Below the pieces are notes generated by a model that saw only the letters and a program-made list of their open reading frames with translations, searched no databases and had not been told where the DNA came from. The position numbers were made by a program, and so were the translations under genes. A DNA stretch of 53,222 bases from Fluoribacter gormanii (GTDB taxonomy: Bacteria; Pseudomonadota; Gammaproteobacteria; Legionellales; Legionellaceae), in the NCBI RefSeq assembly GCF_900156395.1, contig NZ_FTNL01000025.1:1-53222 (forward strand), read 5' to 3'. Shown here piece after piece: positions 18,671 through 27,098 of the stretch; the first letter of the stretch is position 1, and every line of letters begins with the position of its first letter.

Positions 18671-20306
18671 AAAGCTCATCCGTCTTATTCATATTAATTA
18701 CATTCTGGCCAAAAACGGACTAGACAATGTAGTCGTGTCATTGAGATTATTTGCACCGTTACGCTTCATTGTTTATTTAAATCCATGGAATTGGTTTCGT
18801 AAGGAACCGTTAACGCATGGCGAAGCGCTTCGTAAGTCATTGGAAGAATTGGGGCCTATTTTTATTAAATTCGGTCAAGCACTGTCTACTCGTCCTGACA
18901 TTCTGCCCATGGATATAGCGATTGAACTTAGCAAACTACAAGATAAAGTCCCGCCATTTCCTAGTGAGCAGGCGATGACTATTATTGAAAGAGCTTATGG
19001 TTTGTCTCCATATGAGGTTTTTGCTGAATTTGATTCGATACCTTTGGCATCGGCCTCTATGGCGCAAGTGCATGCAGCCACTTTGAAAACAGGCGAAGAA
19101 GTGATTGTCAAAGTGCTTAGACCTAACATGCGACGCATTATTGAGCAAGACTTGAGCATTATGCATACTATTGCAAAATGGGCAGATCGCTATTGGCCTG
19201 AGATTAGACGTTTAAAACCAAAAGAAATTGTAACAGAATTTGAACATACCTTAATTGATGAGCTTGATCTATTAAGAGAAGCTGCTAATGCAGCTCAATT
19301 AAGACGTAATTTTGAGCATTCTCCTATCTTGTATATTCCAGAAATCTATTGGGATTATTCACGCTCCAATGTGATGGTGCTCGAACGAATTCATGGTATC
19401 CCTGTATCCGATCTCAAAAGCCTGCAAGCACATGGAGTTGATATAAAGAAACTGGCTGAGCGCGGGGTAGAAATTTTCTTTACCCAAGTATTCCGTGATT
19501 GTTTTTTTCATGCAGACATGCATCCAGGAAATATTTTTGTTTCTTATAACAATCCCAAAGACCCACAATATATCTGCATTGACTTTGGCATTATGGGTAC
19601 ATTAAATGACAATGACAAACGTTATTTAGCAGAAAATCTCTTGGCCTTTTTTAATCGAGATTACCGGCGGGTAGCCGAGCTGCATGTTGAATCCGGTTGG
19701 GTTGCACGTAATACCCGTGTTGATGAATTTGAAAGTGCTATTCGAACTGTATGTGAGCCTATTTTTGAAAAACCTTTAAAAGACATCTCTTTTGCACAAG
19801 TGGTATTGCGTCTTTTTCAGGTTGCTCGCCGTTTTCATATGGAAGTACAACCGCAACTGATTTTATTGCAAAAAACGCTTCTTGCGGTAGAAGGCTTAGG
19901 ACGCCAACTCTATCCTGACCTGGATTTATGGGCTACAGCCAAACCTTTTCTTGAAAAATGGCTCAGGGATCAAATAGGACCTAAAGCTTTTTTCACCCAA
20001 TTAAAACGAAATCTGCCTTTTCTTGCGGAGCAATTGCCGCATATGCCGAAACTGCTCTTTGATTTTCTAGAGCTTAAAAAAGAAGAATTAATAATAAATA
20101 AAGAACGTGCTAATGCTCAGCCTGAAAATGAAAAACCAGCAGTCCATTGGAACAGTATTGCAATCGGCGCTGGACTTTCTTTACTGTTAGTAAGCCTGCT
20201 TGACTATTTGCATCTTATCCATCACAAACAGCTCACTCCTCTTGCCCTTACGGGAGCTATTTTGACAGGACTGTTTGTACTTATTAACCATAACACGAGG
20301 AACTAA
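18657..20306 (+). CDS. ubiB: Atypical kinase/ATPase UbiB of ubiquinone biosynthesis
   Basis: ADCK/COQ8-family protein of 549 aa. The KxGQ motif is [12 protein letters not shown], the Ala-rich loop replacing the P-loop is [12 protein letters not shown], and the catalytic loop region [10 protein letters not shown] and the metal-binding DFGIMG are intact. Two hydrophobic helices at about residues 500-548 anchor the C-terminus to the membrane, as in other UbiB proteins. It overlaps ubiJ, and tatA begins two bases after its stop. Confidence 0.98.
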   Translation: MKSIKKLIRLIHINYILAKNGLDNVVVSLRLFAPLRFIVYLNPWNWFRKEPLTHGEALRKSLEELGPIFIKFGQALSTRPDILPMDIAIELSKLQDKVPPFPSEQAMTIIERAYGLSPYEVFAEFDSIPLASASMAQVHAATLKTGEEVIVKVLRPNMRRIIEQDLSIMHTIAKWADRYWPEIRRLKPKEIVTEFEHTLIDELDLLREAANAAQLRRNFEHSPILYIPEIYWDYSRSNVMVLERIHGIPVSDLKSLQAHGVDIKKLAERGVEIFFTQVFRDCFFHADMHPGNIFVSYNNPKDPQYICIDFGIMGTLNDNDKRYLAENLLAFFNRDYRRVAELHVESGWVARNTRVDEFESAIRTVCEPIFEKPLKDISFAQVVLRLFQVARRFHMEVQPQLILLQKTLLAVEGLGRQLYPDLDLWATAKPFLEKWLRDQIGPKAFFTQLKRNLPFLAEQLPHMPKLLFDFLELKKEELIINKERANAQPENEKPAVHWNSIAIGAGLSLLLVSLLDYLHLIHHKQLTPLALTGAILTGLFVLINHNTRN

Positions 20307-20308
20307 AC

Positions 20309-20494
20309 ATGGGATTAAGTGGAATCAGCCCTCTTTCTTTATTGTTAATTCTAGTCATTATTATTGCTCTTTTTGGTACTTCCAAATTAAAAACTATAGG
20401 CACAGATCTTGGTGAAGCGATTAGAAATTTCCGCAATGCTTTGAATGATAATCAAACCAATGAGCCCCCCAAAGAGGATAACAAACCCTCATGA
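20309..20494 (+). CDS. tatA: Sec-independent translocase protein TatA
   Basis: 61 aa with one N-terminal membrane helix (about residues 7-21) followed by the hinge LFGTSKLKTIG and an amphipathic helix DLGEAIRNFRNAL, the diagnostic TatA layout. It is shorter than the enterobacterial protein because the polar tail is reduced. It overlaps tatB by four bases. tatC is not adjacent; it lies at 37180-37869. Confidence 0.95.
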   Translation: MGLSGISPLSLLLILVIIIALFGTSKLKTIGTDLGEAIRNFRNALNDNQTNEPPKEDNKPS

Positions 20495-20721
20495 GCAGCG
20501 GCGAACTTCTGGTCATTTTTATTGTTGCCTTCATTGTATTTGGCCCCAAAAAACTCCCTATGCTGGCGACTCATTTAGGATTATTGGTAAAAACGTTTAA
20601 CCAGCTTAAAATGCAGGCTGCTATGCTCTGGCAACAACAACTTAATGCGCTGCAATTACAAGAAAATCAGCGCAAAGCAAAAGAAGCCGACGAGCAATAT
20701 AAAAAAGAACCGTTGCCTTAA
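20491..20721 (+). CDS. tatB: Sec-independent translocase protein TatB
   Basis: 76 aa. The N-terminal helix reads SSGELLVIFIVAFIVFGPKK, with the FGPKKLP hinge typical of TatB, followed by a long amphipathic helix rich in Gln. It lacks the extended tail of the enterobacterial protein. It is second in the tatAB pair and ends 9 bases from the convergent gene. Function is twin-arginine substrate recognition with TatC. Confidence 0.93.
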   Translation: MSSGELLVIFIVAFIVFGPKKLPMLATHLGLLVKTFNQLKMQAAMLWQQQLNALQLQENQRKAKEADEQYKKEPLP

Positions 20722-20730
20722 GCTTTAGTT

Positions 20731-21249
20731 TTACTGAAGCCTCGCCCCCATTTCCTCCTGGGGCTCACCTTTTGCAGGCAGGGTAAAACCATCGAAATCA
20801 GGAAGATCGTTCATCGCTTCTTTATTAGGCGTCAAAGAACCCCCTGTATATTCTTTGGGACCATCTTTGCTTGTTTGGTATAGCTTCCCATCGCCATTTG
20901 AATAGGCAATAACTTTATTGGTTTCCGCATCGATCATAATAAAGCTTTGTCCTGATTTTGCCTGCTTTTCAAAAAATGAAGCCATATCTTCATCTGATTT
21001 AAAAGATAAACTCAATCGACCGTTTTCATCCCTCTCAGGTGGATGATCTTTGAACCATTTGGCCCCACAATGTTCTTTATAGGCTGCCAGCAGCGCTTCA
21101 GCTTGTTCGCTTTGAATACGAACGCTCTTTTTTTTGCTCGCCAGCTCTTCTTCTTCAGCCGTTCTTAAAGCTTCTACTTGTGTCGATGTTTGCACAGTTT
21201 GTTGCGGGGGAACTAATGGAATGTCTTCTTCGTCTTTTGGTGGAGACAT
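20731..21249 (-). CDS. Hypothetical acidic protein, Dot/Icm effector candidate (172 aa)
   Basis: No family recognised. The first 60 residues are charged and probably disordered or coiled (for example AEEEELASKKK). A small folded-looking region occupies residues about 75-130 (FIMIDAETNKVIAYSNGDGKLYQ). The C-terminus contains EPQEEMGARLQ, a glutamate cluster 6-11 residues from the end, like the E-block of Legionella type IV effectors. No signal peptide or membrane helix. That it is secreted is an inference from the tail only. Confidence 0.7.
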   Translation of the reverse strand: MSPPKDEEDIPLVPPQQTVQTSTQVEALRTAEEEELASKKKSVRIQSEQAEALLAAYKEHCGAKWFKDHPPERDENGRLSLSFKSDEDMASFFEKQAKSGQSFIMIDAETNKVIAYSNGDGKLYQTSKDGPKEYTGGSLTPNKEAMNDLPDFDGFTLPAKGEPQEEMGARLQ

Positions 21250-21428
21250 AATACATTTCCTCTAAAATATAGTTATTTGCACACGAAGCTCATTATGTAT
21301 AAGTATAACTCAGCTTTTAAGCTTTGATTGTTTCCCTAACGAATTTGTTATTTAGCTTTGCAAAGTTTAAGCTGATGGGCTAATTACCTCCAATAGCATT
21401 GAGAGGAAGGGTTTCTTACTCTCAAATT

Positions 21429-22322
21429 TTATGGTTCAAATTTTACAATATTCTTATTATTTAAGTCCTGCCACAGTACTTCTGCAACCGGTCCTCTGGC
21501 TGGTTTTTGTAATCGAATCGCGGCTAAAGTAATTAATCGTCTATCGAAATGATGCCCTTGTAAACACTCTAACCGGCCATCAGCTAACTCTTGGGTAATC
21601 AGATGCAACGGCAATCTACCCCAGCCAAGACCCGCAACGATTATATCTTTCTTAGCCGTTACATCACTTACTGTCCATCGGCGTCCGTGTTCAATAACAC
21701 CAAATGAAAAATCAGATTGTGATGAATCACGCAGAATTACTTGCATGCATTCAGAAAGTGTATCTAAATCACCTAATTGCGCATTGTAATATTGGATAAA
21801 TTCAGGAGACGCAACTGCGACCAGAAACTCCGAACGAAGCGGAATCACCTCGACTGCCTTATTTGTGATTAAATTTTCGCTAATAATCAAATCAGCCTGA
21901 TTTCGCAATAACCGCTCACAAGCGCCTCCAATTGATTCAGAGAGAAAATGAAATTGGGTATTGGGGAATGAATAAATCCAATGCCTCAGAAGATTTTTCA
22001 GGCTTGATAAAGGAAAAAATACATCAATGGCAATCGTAATATCACTTTCTGCCTCAGACTGCAGTTGTTCTGCAAATTGGCTGATATTCTTCCAATGACC
22101 AATTAAAGACTGAGCCCGACGATATAATTTTTCTCCTTCTGTTGTGAGTACCGGTCGGTAATGATTGCGATCAAACAATACCAAATTTAACTGTTCTTCC
22201 AATTTCTTAATTGATGATGTGATCGCCGGCTGACTTTTAAATAAGACCCGTGCTGCAGCATTGAATCCGCCGCAATCGACTACTACAACAAAAACCCGTA
22301 GCACATCAAAATCAATATCCAT
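21429..22322 (-). CDS. LysR-family transcriptional regulator of the adjacent isonitrile cluster
   Basis: 297 aa with an N-terminal winged HTH (residues about 1-60; FNAAARVLFKSQPAITSSIKKLEEQL) and a periplasmic-binding-like effector domain behind it. It is divergent from the pvcA-like operon, as PtxR is associated with pvc genes in Pseudomonas, so it probably controls that operon. A perfect 10-bp inverted repeat lies 10 bases upstream of its start and suits a LysR operator and autoregulation. Confidence 0.92.
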   Translation of the reverse strand: MDIDFDVLRVFVVVVDCGGFNAAARVLFKSQPAITSSIKKLEEQLNLVLFDRNHYRPVLTTEGEKLYRRAQSLIGHWKNISQFAEQLQSEAESDITIAIDVFFPLSSLKNLLRHWIYSFPNTQFHFLSESIGGACERLLRNQADLIISENLITNKAVEVIPLRSEFLVAVASPEFIQYYNAQLGDLDTLSECMQVILRDSSQSDFSFGVIEHGRRWTVSDVTAKKDIIVAGLGWGRLPLHLITQELADGRLECLQGHHFDRRLITLAAIRLQKPARGPVAEVLWQDLNNKNIVKFEP

Positions 22323-22332
22323 AATTATTTTT

Positions 22333-22356
22333 TATTAAGTTTATCAAAACTTAATA
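22333..22356. promoter_or_regulatory. Perfect inverted repeat, likely LysR operator
   Basis: TATTAAGTTT (22333-22342) and AAACTTAATA (22347-22356) are exact inverted copies around a 4-base centre. The site lies 10 bases from the lysR start in the divergent region and contains a T-N11-A arrangement typical of LysR-type boxes. Confidence 0.55.
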
Positions 22357-22442
22357 TTATCAATTTATATAGATTTTACCTAATCTGTTTACTCCAATGG
22401 AATGTGGAAACGTTTACCTAGGTGCAGAGAAAGGAGTCGGGT

Positions 22443-22502
22443 ATGAATAGAAAAAACGTTCTTATCCCAGGTTCCACTTCACTGCCATCTGGTTACATTT
22501 AA
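22443..22502 (+). CDS. Possible 19-codon leader peptide before the isonitrile operon
   Basis: ATG at 22443 is preceded by AAAGGAG with ideal spacing (6 bases after GGAG), stronger than many ribosome sites here. The frame encodes MNRKNVLIPGSTSLPSGYI and stops 24 bases before the pvcA-like start. Its position suggests translational or transcriptional control of the operon. It holds a Tyr codon near its end, but only one, so classical amino-acid attenuation is not shown. Confidence 0.4.
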   Translation: MNRKNVLIPGSTSLPSGYI

Positions 22503-22526
22503 GGAAAACAATTTGGAGGGTAAAGT

Positions 22527-23459
22527 ATGTCCATAAATACGGTACAAAAAACAACAACTGCGCTTTTAGACGTATTGCTCAATCAAAGACGAATTAGTGA
22601 GTTAGCCGAGACAAAGTGCACCGGAATTTTATGTTCTGAATGCATTCGTCATCCGCAAGAAAAAATTCAACAGGCAGTAAGGGAGCAACGACCCCTAACG
22701 CTGATTCTTCCTGCGTTCCCTGCAAAATCAGCCAATAGGCAGAAAACGCTTTCAGAAAAGCCTGATCGAGGTGAAATCATTAGCTTGAGCAACCTGAATC
22801 AAATCTGTCATACCATGCAAGAAATTTATCCTGTTGGTATTAAGTTAATCATTTGTTCTGATGGTCGCGTATTTAACGATTTGGTTTTGGTAAGCGATCT
22901 TCATGTAGATGTCTACCAAAAAGGGATTCAACAAATCATCGAAGATTATCAACTAACTCATCTATCAACGTTTTCACTTGATGAGTTATATCCCTGCCAT
23001 AACTATCAGATTATGCGTGAATTATTAATGATCGAGTTTGGCCAAACTTTAGATGAACTAAAACAACATATAGCAACTGATCCGAGCACTCGCTATCAAT
23101 TTAATGGTATTCACCGTTTTATTACGGAGGATCAATTTGCTTTAAAACCACAACAAACAAAAAGCAAAACACGGCAGGAAGCGAAACGAATTGCTTATGA
23201 AGTAATGCGCCGATCCAATGCCTGGTCACGATTATTAGCTAATTATTTCCCACAATCCGTTCGGTTGTCGATACACCCTCAACCTTGTGGCTCAGAGAAA
23301 ATAGGAATTCACTTTCTTCCCACATCGAATCGGTGGGGCACGCCTTGGCATAATGTTTTACTTAAAAACGCCGATGGTTGGCAGCTCATAAAAAGACGAG
23401 AAGCCGAACAATTGGGAGCACGATTAAACAATGATCATTATGTATTGGAGGCCTGTTGA
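22527..23459 (+). CDS. pvcA: Isonitrile (isocyanide) synthase, PvcA/DIT1 family
   Basis: 310-aa member of the Dit1/PvcA family, which converts the amino group of Tyr or Trp to an isonitrile using ribulose-5-phosphate (family knowledge). Family motifs are visible: LTLILPAFPAKSANRQKTL near residues 57-75, then a DRGE, and LIICSDGRVFNDLVLVSD near 108-125. The start has GGAGG 6 bases upstream. The stop overlaps the next gene by four bases. The substrate, Tyr or Trp, cannot be told by eye. Confidence 0.92.
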   Translation: MSINTVQKTTTALLDVLLNQRRISELAETKCTGILCSECIRHPQEKIQQAVREQRPLTLILPAFPAKSANRQKTLSEKPDRGEIISLSNLNQICHTMQEIYPVGIKLIICSDGRVFNDLVLVSDLHVDVYQKGIQQIIEDYQLTHLSTFSLDELYPCHNYQIMRELLMIEFGQTLDELKQHIATDPSTRYQFNGIHRFITEDQFALKPQQTKSKTRQEAKRIAYEVMRRSNAWSRLLANYFPQSVRLSIHPQPCGSEKIGIHFLPTSNRWGTPWHNVLLKNADGWQLIKRREAEQLGARLNNDHYVLEAC

Positions 23460-24229
23460 TGAGTAATGTTAAACAATTTGTCCCATATCTGCTCCATGCA
23501 GATCATCATCGCAATCTGACTGAGCTATCGTTGGAAATGCTCTTAAACCTGACAACTCAGCATAAAATCGTCCTTCTACGTGGTTTCAATCTTCTGGAAC
23601 GTGATGATTTGCTCCATTATTGCCAAAAGCAAGCCCAATTGCTTTCATGGGATTTTGGCCCGGTAATGGAAATGAAAGTTGATCAAAAACCCAAAAACTA
23701 TCTATTTACAGAGGGAGATGTCCCATTGCATTGGGACGGGGCTTTTCATCAAGAACCTCGTTTTCTGCTTTTTCATTGCCTGCAAGCGCCTCGTCCTGGA
23801 AGTGGTGGCGAAACCCTATTTGTAAACACAGAAACGGTTTGGCAGAGTGCAAGCGACGCACAAAAAAAGGAATGGCACCTCTACTCCCTCGGCTTTCATA
23901 CCGAGAAATTGGCACATTATGGAGGGACAATTACTCGTACTTTAATCAACACTCATCCAGACACACAAGAGGTTATCTTACGATTTGCTGAACCAGTAGG
24001 CGAAGACTATTTGAATCCCGTACACGTTAAAATAATTGGTAAAAATAAGGATGAATCAGATGCAATTTTATCCGCTTTATGCGAGAGCATGCGGGCTCCT
24101 CAACATCTATATCAACACCAATGGCAACAAGGTGATTTTTTACTTGCCGATAATTTTTCACTCCTACATGGTCGCAATGCCATTCATCGTCATAGCCCAA
24201 GACATTTAAGAAGGATCCAAATATTATGA
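23456..24229 (+). CDS. pvcB: Fe(II)/2-oxoglutarate-dependent oxygenase, PvcB/TauD family
   Basis: 257-aa TauD-like oxygenase. The iron triad is His92 and Asp94 (in PLHWDGAF) plus His238 (in LLHGRN); an Arg near the C-terminus (HLRRIQ) can bind 2-oxoglutarate. In known pathways PvcB oxidises the isonitrile amino acid, giving decarboxylated vinyl isonitrile or related products. It overlaps pvcA and the P450 gene by four bases on each side, so all three are translated together. Confidence 0.9.
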   Translation: MMSNVKQFVPYLLHADHHRNLTELSLEMLLNLTTQHKIVLLRGFNLLERDDLLHYCQKQAQLLSWDFGPVMEMKVDQKPKNYLFTEGDVPLHWDGAFHQEPRFLLFHCLQAPRPGSGGETLFVNTETVWQSASDAQKKEWHLYSLGFHTEKLAHYGGTITRTLINTHPDTQEVILRFAEPVGEDYLNPVHVKIIGKNKDESDAILSALCESMRAPQHLYQHQWQQGDFLLADNFSLLHGRNAIHRHSPRHLRRIQIL

Positions 24230-25437
24230 AGCCCTATACTTTAATGCAATTAAAGCAAACTACTACTCCGGAACAATTCAGCAATCATTTACGAGAAATG
24301 GGTGAATTGTTTTGGTGGGAACCCGGTAAATTTTTCGTGATTACTTCCTATAAATTGGCCAAGCAGATCCTCACAAGCGAGGATTTTACTTGCGACCGCT
24401 CACCTTTTTTTATTTCACGCATGCCCGAGATGAATTTGTCGTTAATTACTGATTTTTTTAAAGTGGTCAGCCAGATGATGGTGATGAGTGATGCACCAGA
24501 ACATACCTCTCGAAGACGAATTTGTTATCATGGATTTAGCAACAACTTTTTGGAACAACTAAAACCATTAATTCAAAAAACAATATCAAACTGTCTGGCT
24601 GAGTTTACTGCAGAGCAACCTTTTGATTTTGTTACTGGACTTGCTCAAATCATCCCCTCGGTAACGCTTGCGGAATTGTTTGCAATTCCAGATAGTGAAC
24701 GTCTTGATTTTTATCATTGGTCCAATAATATGACTCAATTTTTTGGTGGCTCAACCAGCTATAGAGATGATGATGGTGTTAAGGTAAATCATAGTGCCAA
24801 ACAACTGTATCGTTACTTTTCTAATTTAATTGTCCATCGTCGACAAAAACCAGGACACGATTTTTTGAGTATCTTACTAGAGCATCAAGCCCATTTTGGG
24901 TTAACGGATGATGAAATTATTTCTCAAGCCATTATGATGCTGGTTGCAGGGCAAGTAACAACAACCGATCAGCTGTGTAATAATTTATTCATTTTGCTCA
25001 ATGAACCAGGGCTTTGGCAACAAGTAAGGAATAATCTCAATCTACTCGATGGGTATATTGAGGAATGCAATCGCCTAGATCCCGCAGTAACTTTTATTTT
25101 CCGGGTCACTAAAAATGAAACGATGCTTGGCGATCAGTTGATTGAAAAAGGCAAGGTGATCTTCATATCAACACACGCAATTAATCGTGATCCACATTAT
25201 TTTAAAGACCCAGGAACCATAAACCTCGAGGAAAAGCAAGCTCAGCATTTCAGCTACGGCTACGGCAGTCATTTTTGTCTTGGTGCAAAGTTGGCACGCA
25301 TTGAGATGCACAGTATTTTTAAAGCCCTGTTGACACAATTTCCCTCGTTGTGTCTTGATGCAAGTATACCGGCTCAAAGAAAACATCATAGTTTATCTTT
25401 TTCAGGATTTGAACATATGCATTTAAATACTCACTAA
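24226..25437 (+). CDS. Cytochrome P450 of the isonitrile cluster
   Basis: 403-aa soluble bacterial-type P450. The haem-binding loop FSYGYGSHFCLGAKLAR puts the thiolate ligand at Cys351. The K-helix ExxR is in EECNRLDP. The I-helix reads LVAGQVTTTDQ: the oxygen-activating Thr is kept, but the usual acidic residue before it is replaced by Val, which is unusual. Co-translation with pvcB shows it tailors the isonitrile product. Redox partners are not encoded nearby. Confidence 0.95.
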   Translation: MKPYTLMQLKQTTTPEQFSNHLREMGELFWWEPGKFFVITSYKLAKQILTSEDFTCDRSPFFISRMPEMNLSLITDFFKVVSQMMVMSDAPEHTSRRRICYHGFSNNFLEQLKPLIQKTISNCLAEFTAEQPFDFVTGLAQIIPSVTLAELFAIPDSERLDFYHWSNNMTQFFGGSTSYRDDDGVKVNHSAKQLYRYFSNLIVHRRQKPGHDFLSILLEHQAHFGLTDDEIISQAIMMLVAGQVTTTDQLCNNLFILLNEPGLWQQVRNNLNLLDGYIEECNRLDPAVTFIFRVTKNETMLGDQLIEKGKVIFISTHAINRDPHYFKDPGTINLEEKQAQHFSYGYGSHFCLGAKLARIEMHSIFKALLTQFPSLCLDASIPAQRKHHSLSFSGFEHMHLNTH

Positions 25438-25460
25438 GATGCTTGTAATCCATTTCCCTT

Positions 25461-25544
25461 TGTCATCTCCGCGAATGCGGAGATCCTTTTTTAGAGTGGC
25501 TCAGTGCTGCATGTAAAAAAATTACCGCGTTCACGGGGATGACA
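25461..25544. repeat. 84-bp inverted-repeat element, copy 1
   Basis: Starts TGTCATCTCCGCGAATGCGG and ends with its near-inverted copy, in the gap after the P450 gene. Same length and end sequence type as the elements at 28220-28303 and 52045-52129, so it is a dispersed miniature element without coding capacity. Confidence 0.65.
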
Positions 25545-25713
25545 AAAACTGATGATCAAGGACACTGGCTTTGATGGTTTTTGGATATCGTATTTTAATT
25601 GGCATACTCTATGACATGTACATTCTTGCGTTACTTATTTTTCCATTACAATCTAATTGTTTGCATTTGCTTTCTTGGCAATGGCTATGAAAAAGCGGAA
25701 CTCAGTAAAGTCT

Positions 25714-26199
25714 CTATTTTTGTGCGGCTAATTTTTGCAAATGCTCGCCCGATAAACGAAATTGTAACAAATCCGTACGCGGATGAGCCCCGATAAATTC
25801 GTAGAATTCAATGGCTTTTTTATTCCAGGTAAACGCATGCCCTTCCATGCGACAACATTCCTTCTCAAGTGCCAACTGTGCAAGATGAGATAACAATGAC
25901 GTACCCAGGCCATAATTCCGATAAAGCTCATCAACAAAAAGCTCCTCAACATAAAGAACAGGTGCACCTGATGGGGCGGAATAAGAGAAATAATATAAAG
26001 CAAAACCGGCTGGATTTTTCTTATATTCAGCTAATAAAACATAGAAATATTTATTGCGGCCAAAAGCATGCGATTCAATTTTGTCCAAGGTCAAATGAAT
26101 CTCTTCCGGTTTCTTTCTTTCATATTCAGCGAGCTTCTTGATTAGACCAAAAATTTGTTCTTTATCTTTTTTCTTAGCAATTCGAAAAGTAAATTCCAT
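25714..26199 (-). CDS. GNAT-family N-acetyltransferase
   Basis: 161-aa GNAT protein. The acetyl-CoA-binding region is ELFVDELYRNYGLGTSLLSHLAQLA, with the R/Q-x-x-G-x-G/A-like loop seen as YRNYGLG. The motif GHAFTWNKKAIEFYEFIGAHPR resembles the WNxxAixFYexxGA signature of diamine (spermidine/spermine type) acetyltransferases such as SSAT. The ATG at 26199 is preceded by AGGGG; the frame extends upstream into the msr gene. It follows msr by 25 bases on the same strand, probably one transcript. Confidence 0.88.
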   Translation of the reverse strand: MEFTFRIAKKKDKEQIFGLIKKLAEYERKKPEEIHLTLDKIESHAFGRNKYFYVLLAEYKKNPAGFALYYFSYSAPSGAPVLYVEELFVDELYRNYGLGTSLLSHLAQLALEKECCRMEGHAFTWNKKAIEFYEFIGAHPRTDLLQFRLSGEHLQKLAAQK

Positions 26200-26224
26200 A
26201 TTCGTACCCCTACACCCCAAGATC

Positions 26225-27094
26225 CTAGCCAAAACGATTTACTGGTTGATGACAATAAGGTGCTTTATGATGTTTGGCATAATAATCCTGATGGTATTCT
26301 TCTGCCGGCCAAAATGTTTGTACTGGAAAAAGGCGAGTTGCAACGTGATAGCCTCTTTTTTGCAACATTTGGATTAAAGTTTCTGCCTCAGCTAATTGCT
26401 CCTGATCATAATAAAATATGGCACTTTGATACTGCTGGCCTATATCAGGGCCTTGCCCCGATTTCTGGGTGGGATCATGGATTTCAAAAAAACGCTTTAA
26501 TACATGATGATAATCGGTTTTAGTTCTATCATAAATAACACGTACTGCCTCATAATGCCCAGTATTGCCATGACAGACTTGATCATAACTCGGTTCTAAA
26601 GTAACCCCTCCGGTATAACCCACTTCAACACGCAGCACACCGGGCATTTGTTTTAAAAAATGATCTACTCCCCAAAAACATCCACCAGCCATTATGGCTT
26701 CCTCGGTATCCAATACCTGACTGTCTGCAACAAAATCAATTGAAGCGGAATTGACGCAATGACGTAAATTCTTTTGGGTAAAGTATTCTCCAGTAAAGAC
26801 ATGTCCCAAATGAGCGTCGCAGCGCGCACAAAGGATTTCCATACGTTGGCCATCACGATCAGGGACCTGTTTTACTGCATGAACAATATTATCATCAAAA
26901 CTTGGCCAGCCGCACCCGGAGCTGAATTGGCTTGAGCCGCGAAATAAGGCTAAACCACAACGTTTGCATAAATAAGTGCCATTGGTCATGACAGAATTAT
27001 ATGCTCCGGTGTGGGGATATTCTGTGGCTTTATCACAGATTATCCTTTTAGCTAAAGGGGTTAAACTGGCTGATTTATCAAGATAATTGTCCAT
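26225..27094 (-). CDS. msrBA: Bifunctional methionine sulfoxide reductase, MsrB-MsrA fusion
   Basis: A 289-aa fusion. Residues about 5-125 are MsrB, with zinc cysteines C43, C46, C89 and C92 and catalytic Cys113 in RHCVNSASI. Residues about 132-289 are MsrA, with catalytic Cys139 in GGCFWG and the DPTQ-x-x-x-QGPDIG-x-QY motif. It thus reduces both R- and S-methionine sulfoxide. No signal peptide, so cytoplasmic. The B-then-A order differs from the A-B order of many pathogens. It starts 4 bases after mltB. Confidence 0.96.
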   Translation of the reverse strand: MDNYLDKSASLTPLAKRIICDKATEYPHTGAYNSVMTNGTYLCKRCGLALFRGSSQFSSGCGWPSFDDNIVHAVKQVPDRDGQRMEILCARCDAHLGHVFTGEYFTQKNLRHCVNSASIDFVADSQVLDTEEAIMAGGCFWGVDHFLKQMPGVLRVEVGYTGGVTLEPSYDQVCHGNTGHYEAVRVIYDRTKTDYHHVLKRFFEIHDPTQKSGQGPDIGQQYQSAIFYYDQEQLAEAETLIQMLQKRGYHVATRLFPVQTFWPAEEYHQDYYAKHHKAPYCHQPVNRFG

Positions 27095-27098
27095 ACTG

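Noticed and set aside
25599..25796. 65-codon plus-strand ORF overlapping the GNAT gene
   Set aside because: Its second half is antisense to a well-supported acetyltransferase and it has no ribosome site.
26155..26523. 122-codon plus-strand ORF
   Set aside because: Antisense to the MsrB-MsrA fusion, whose catalytic motifs are intact.
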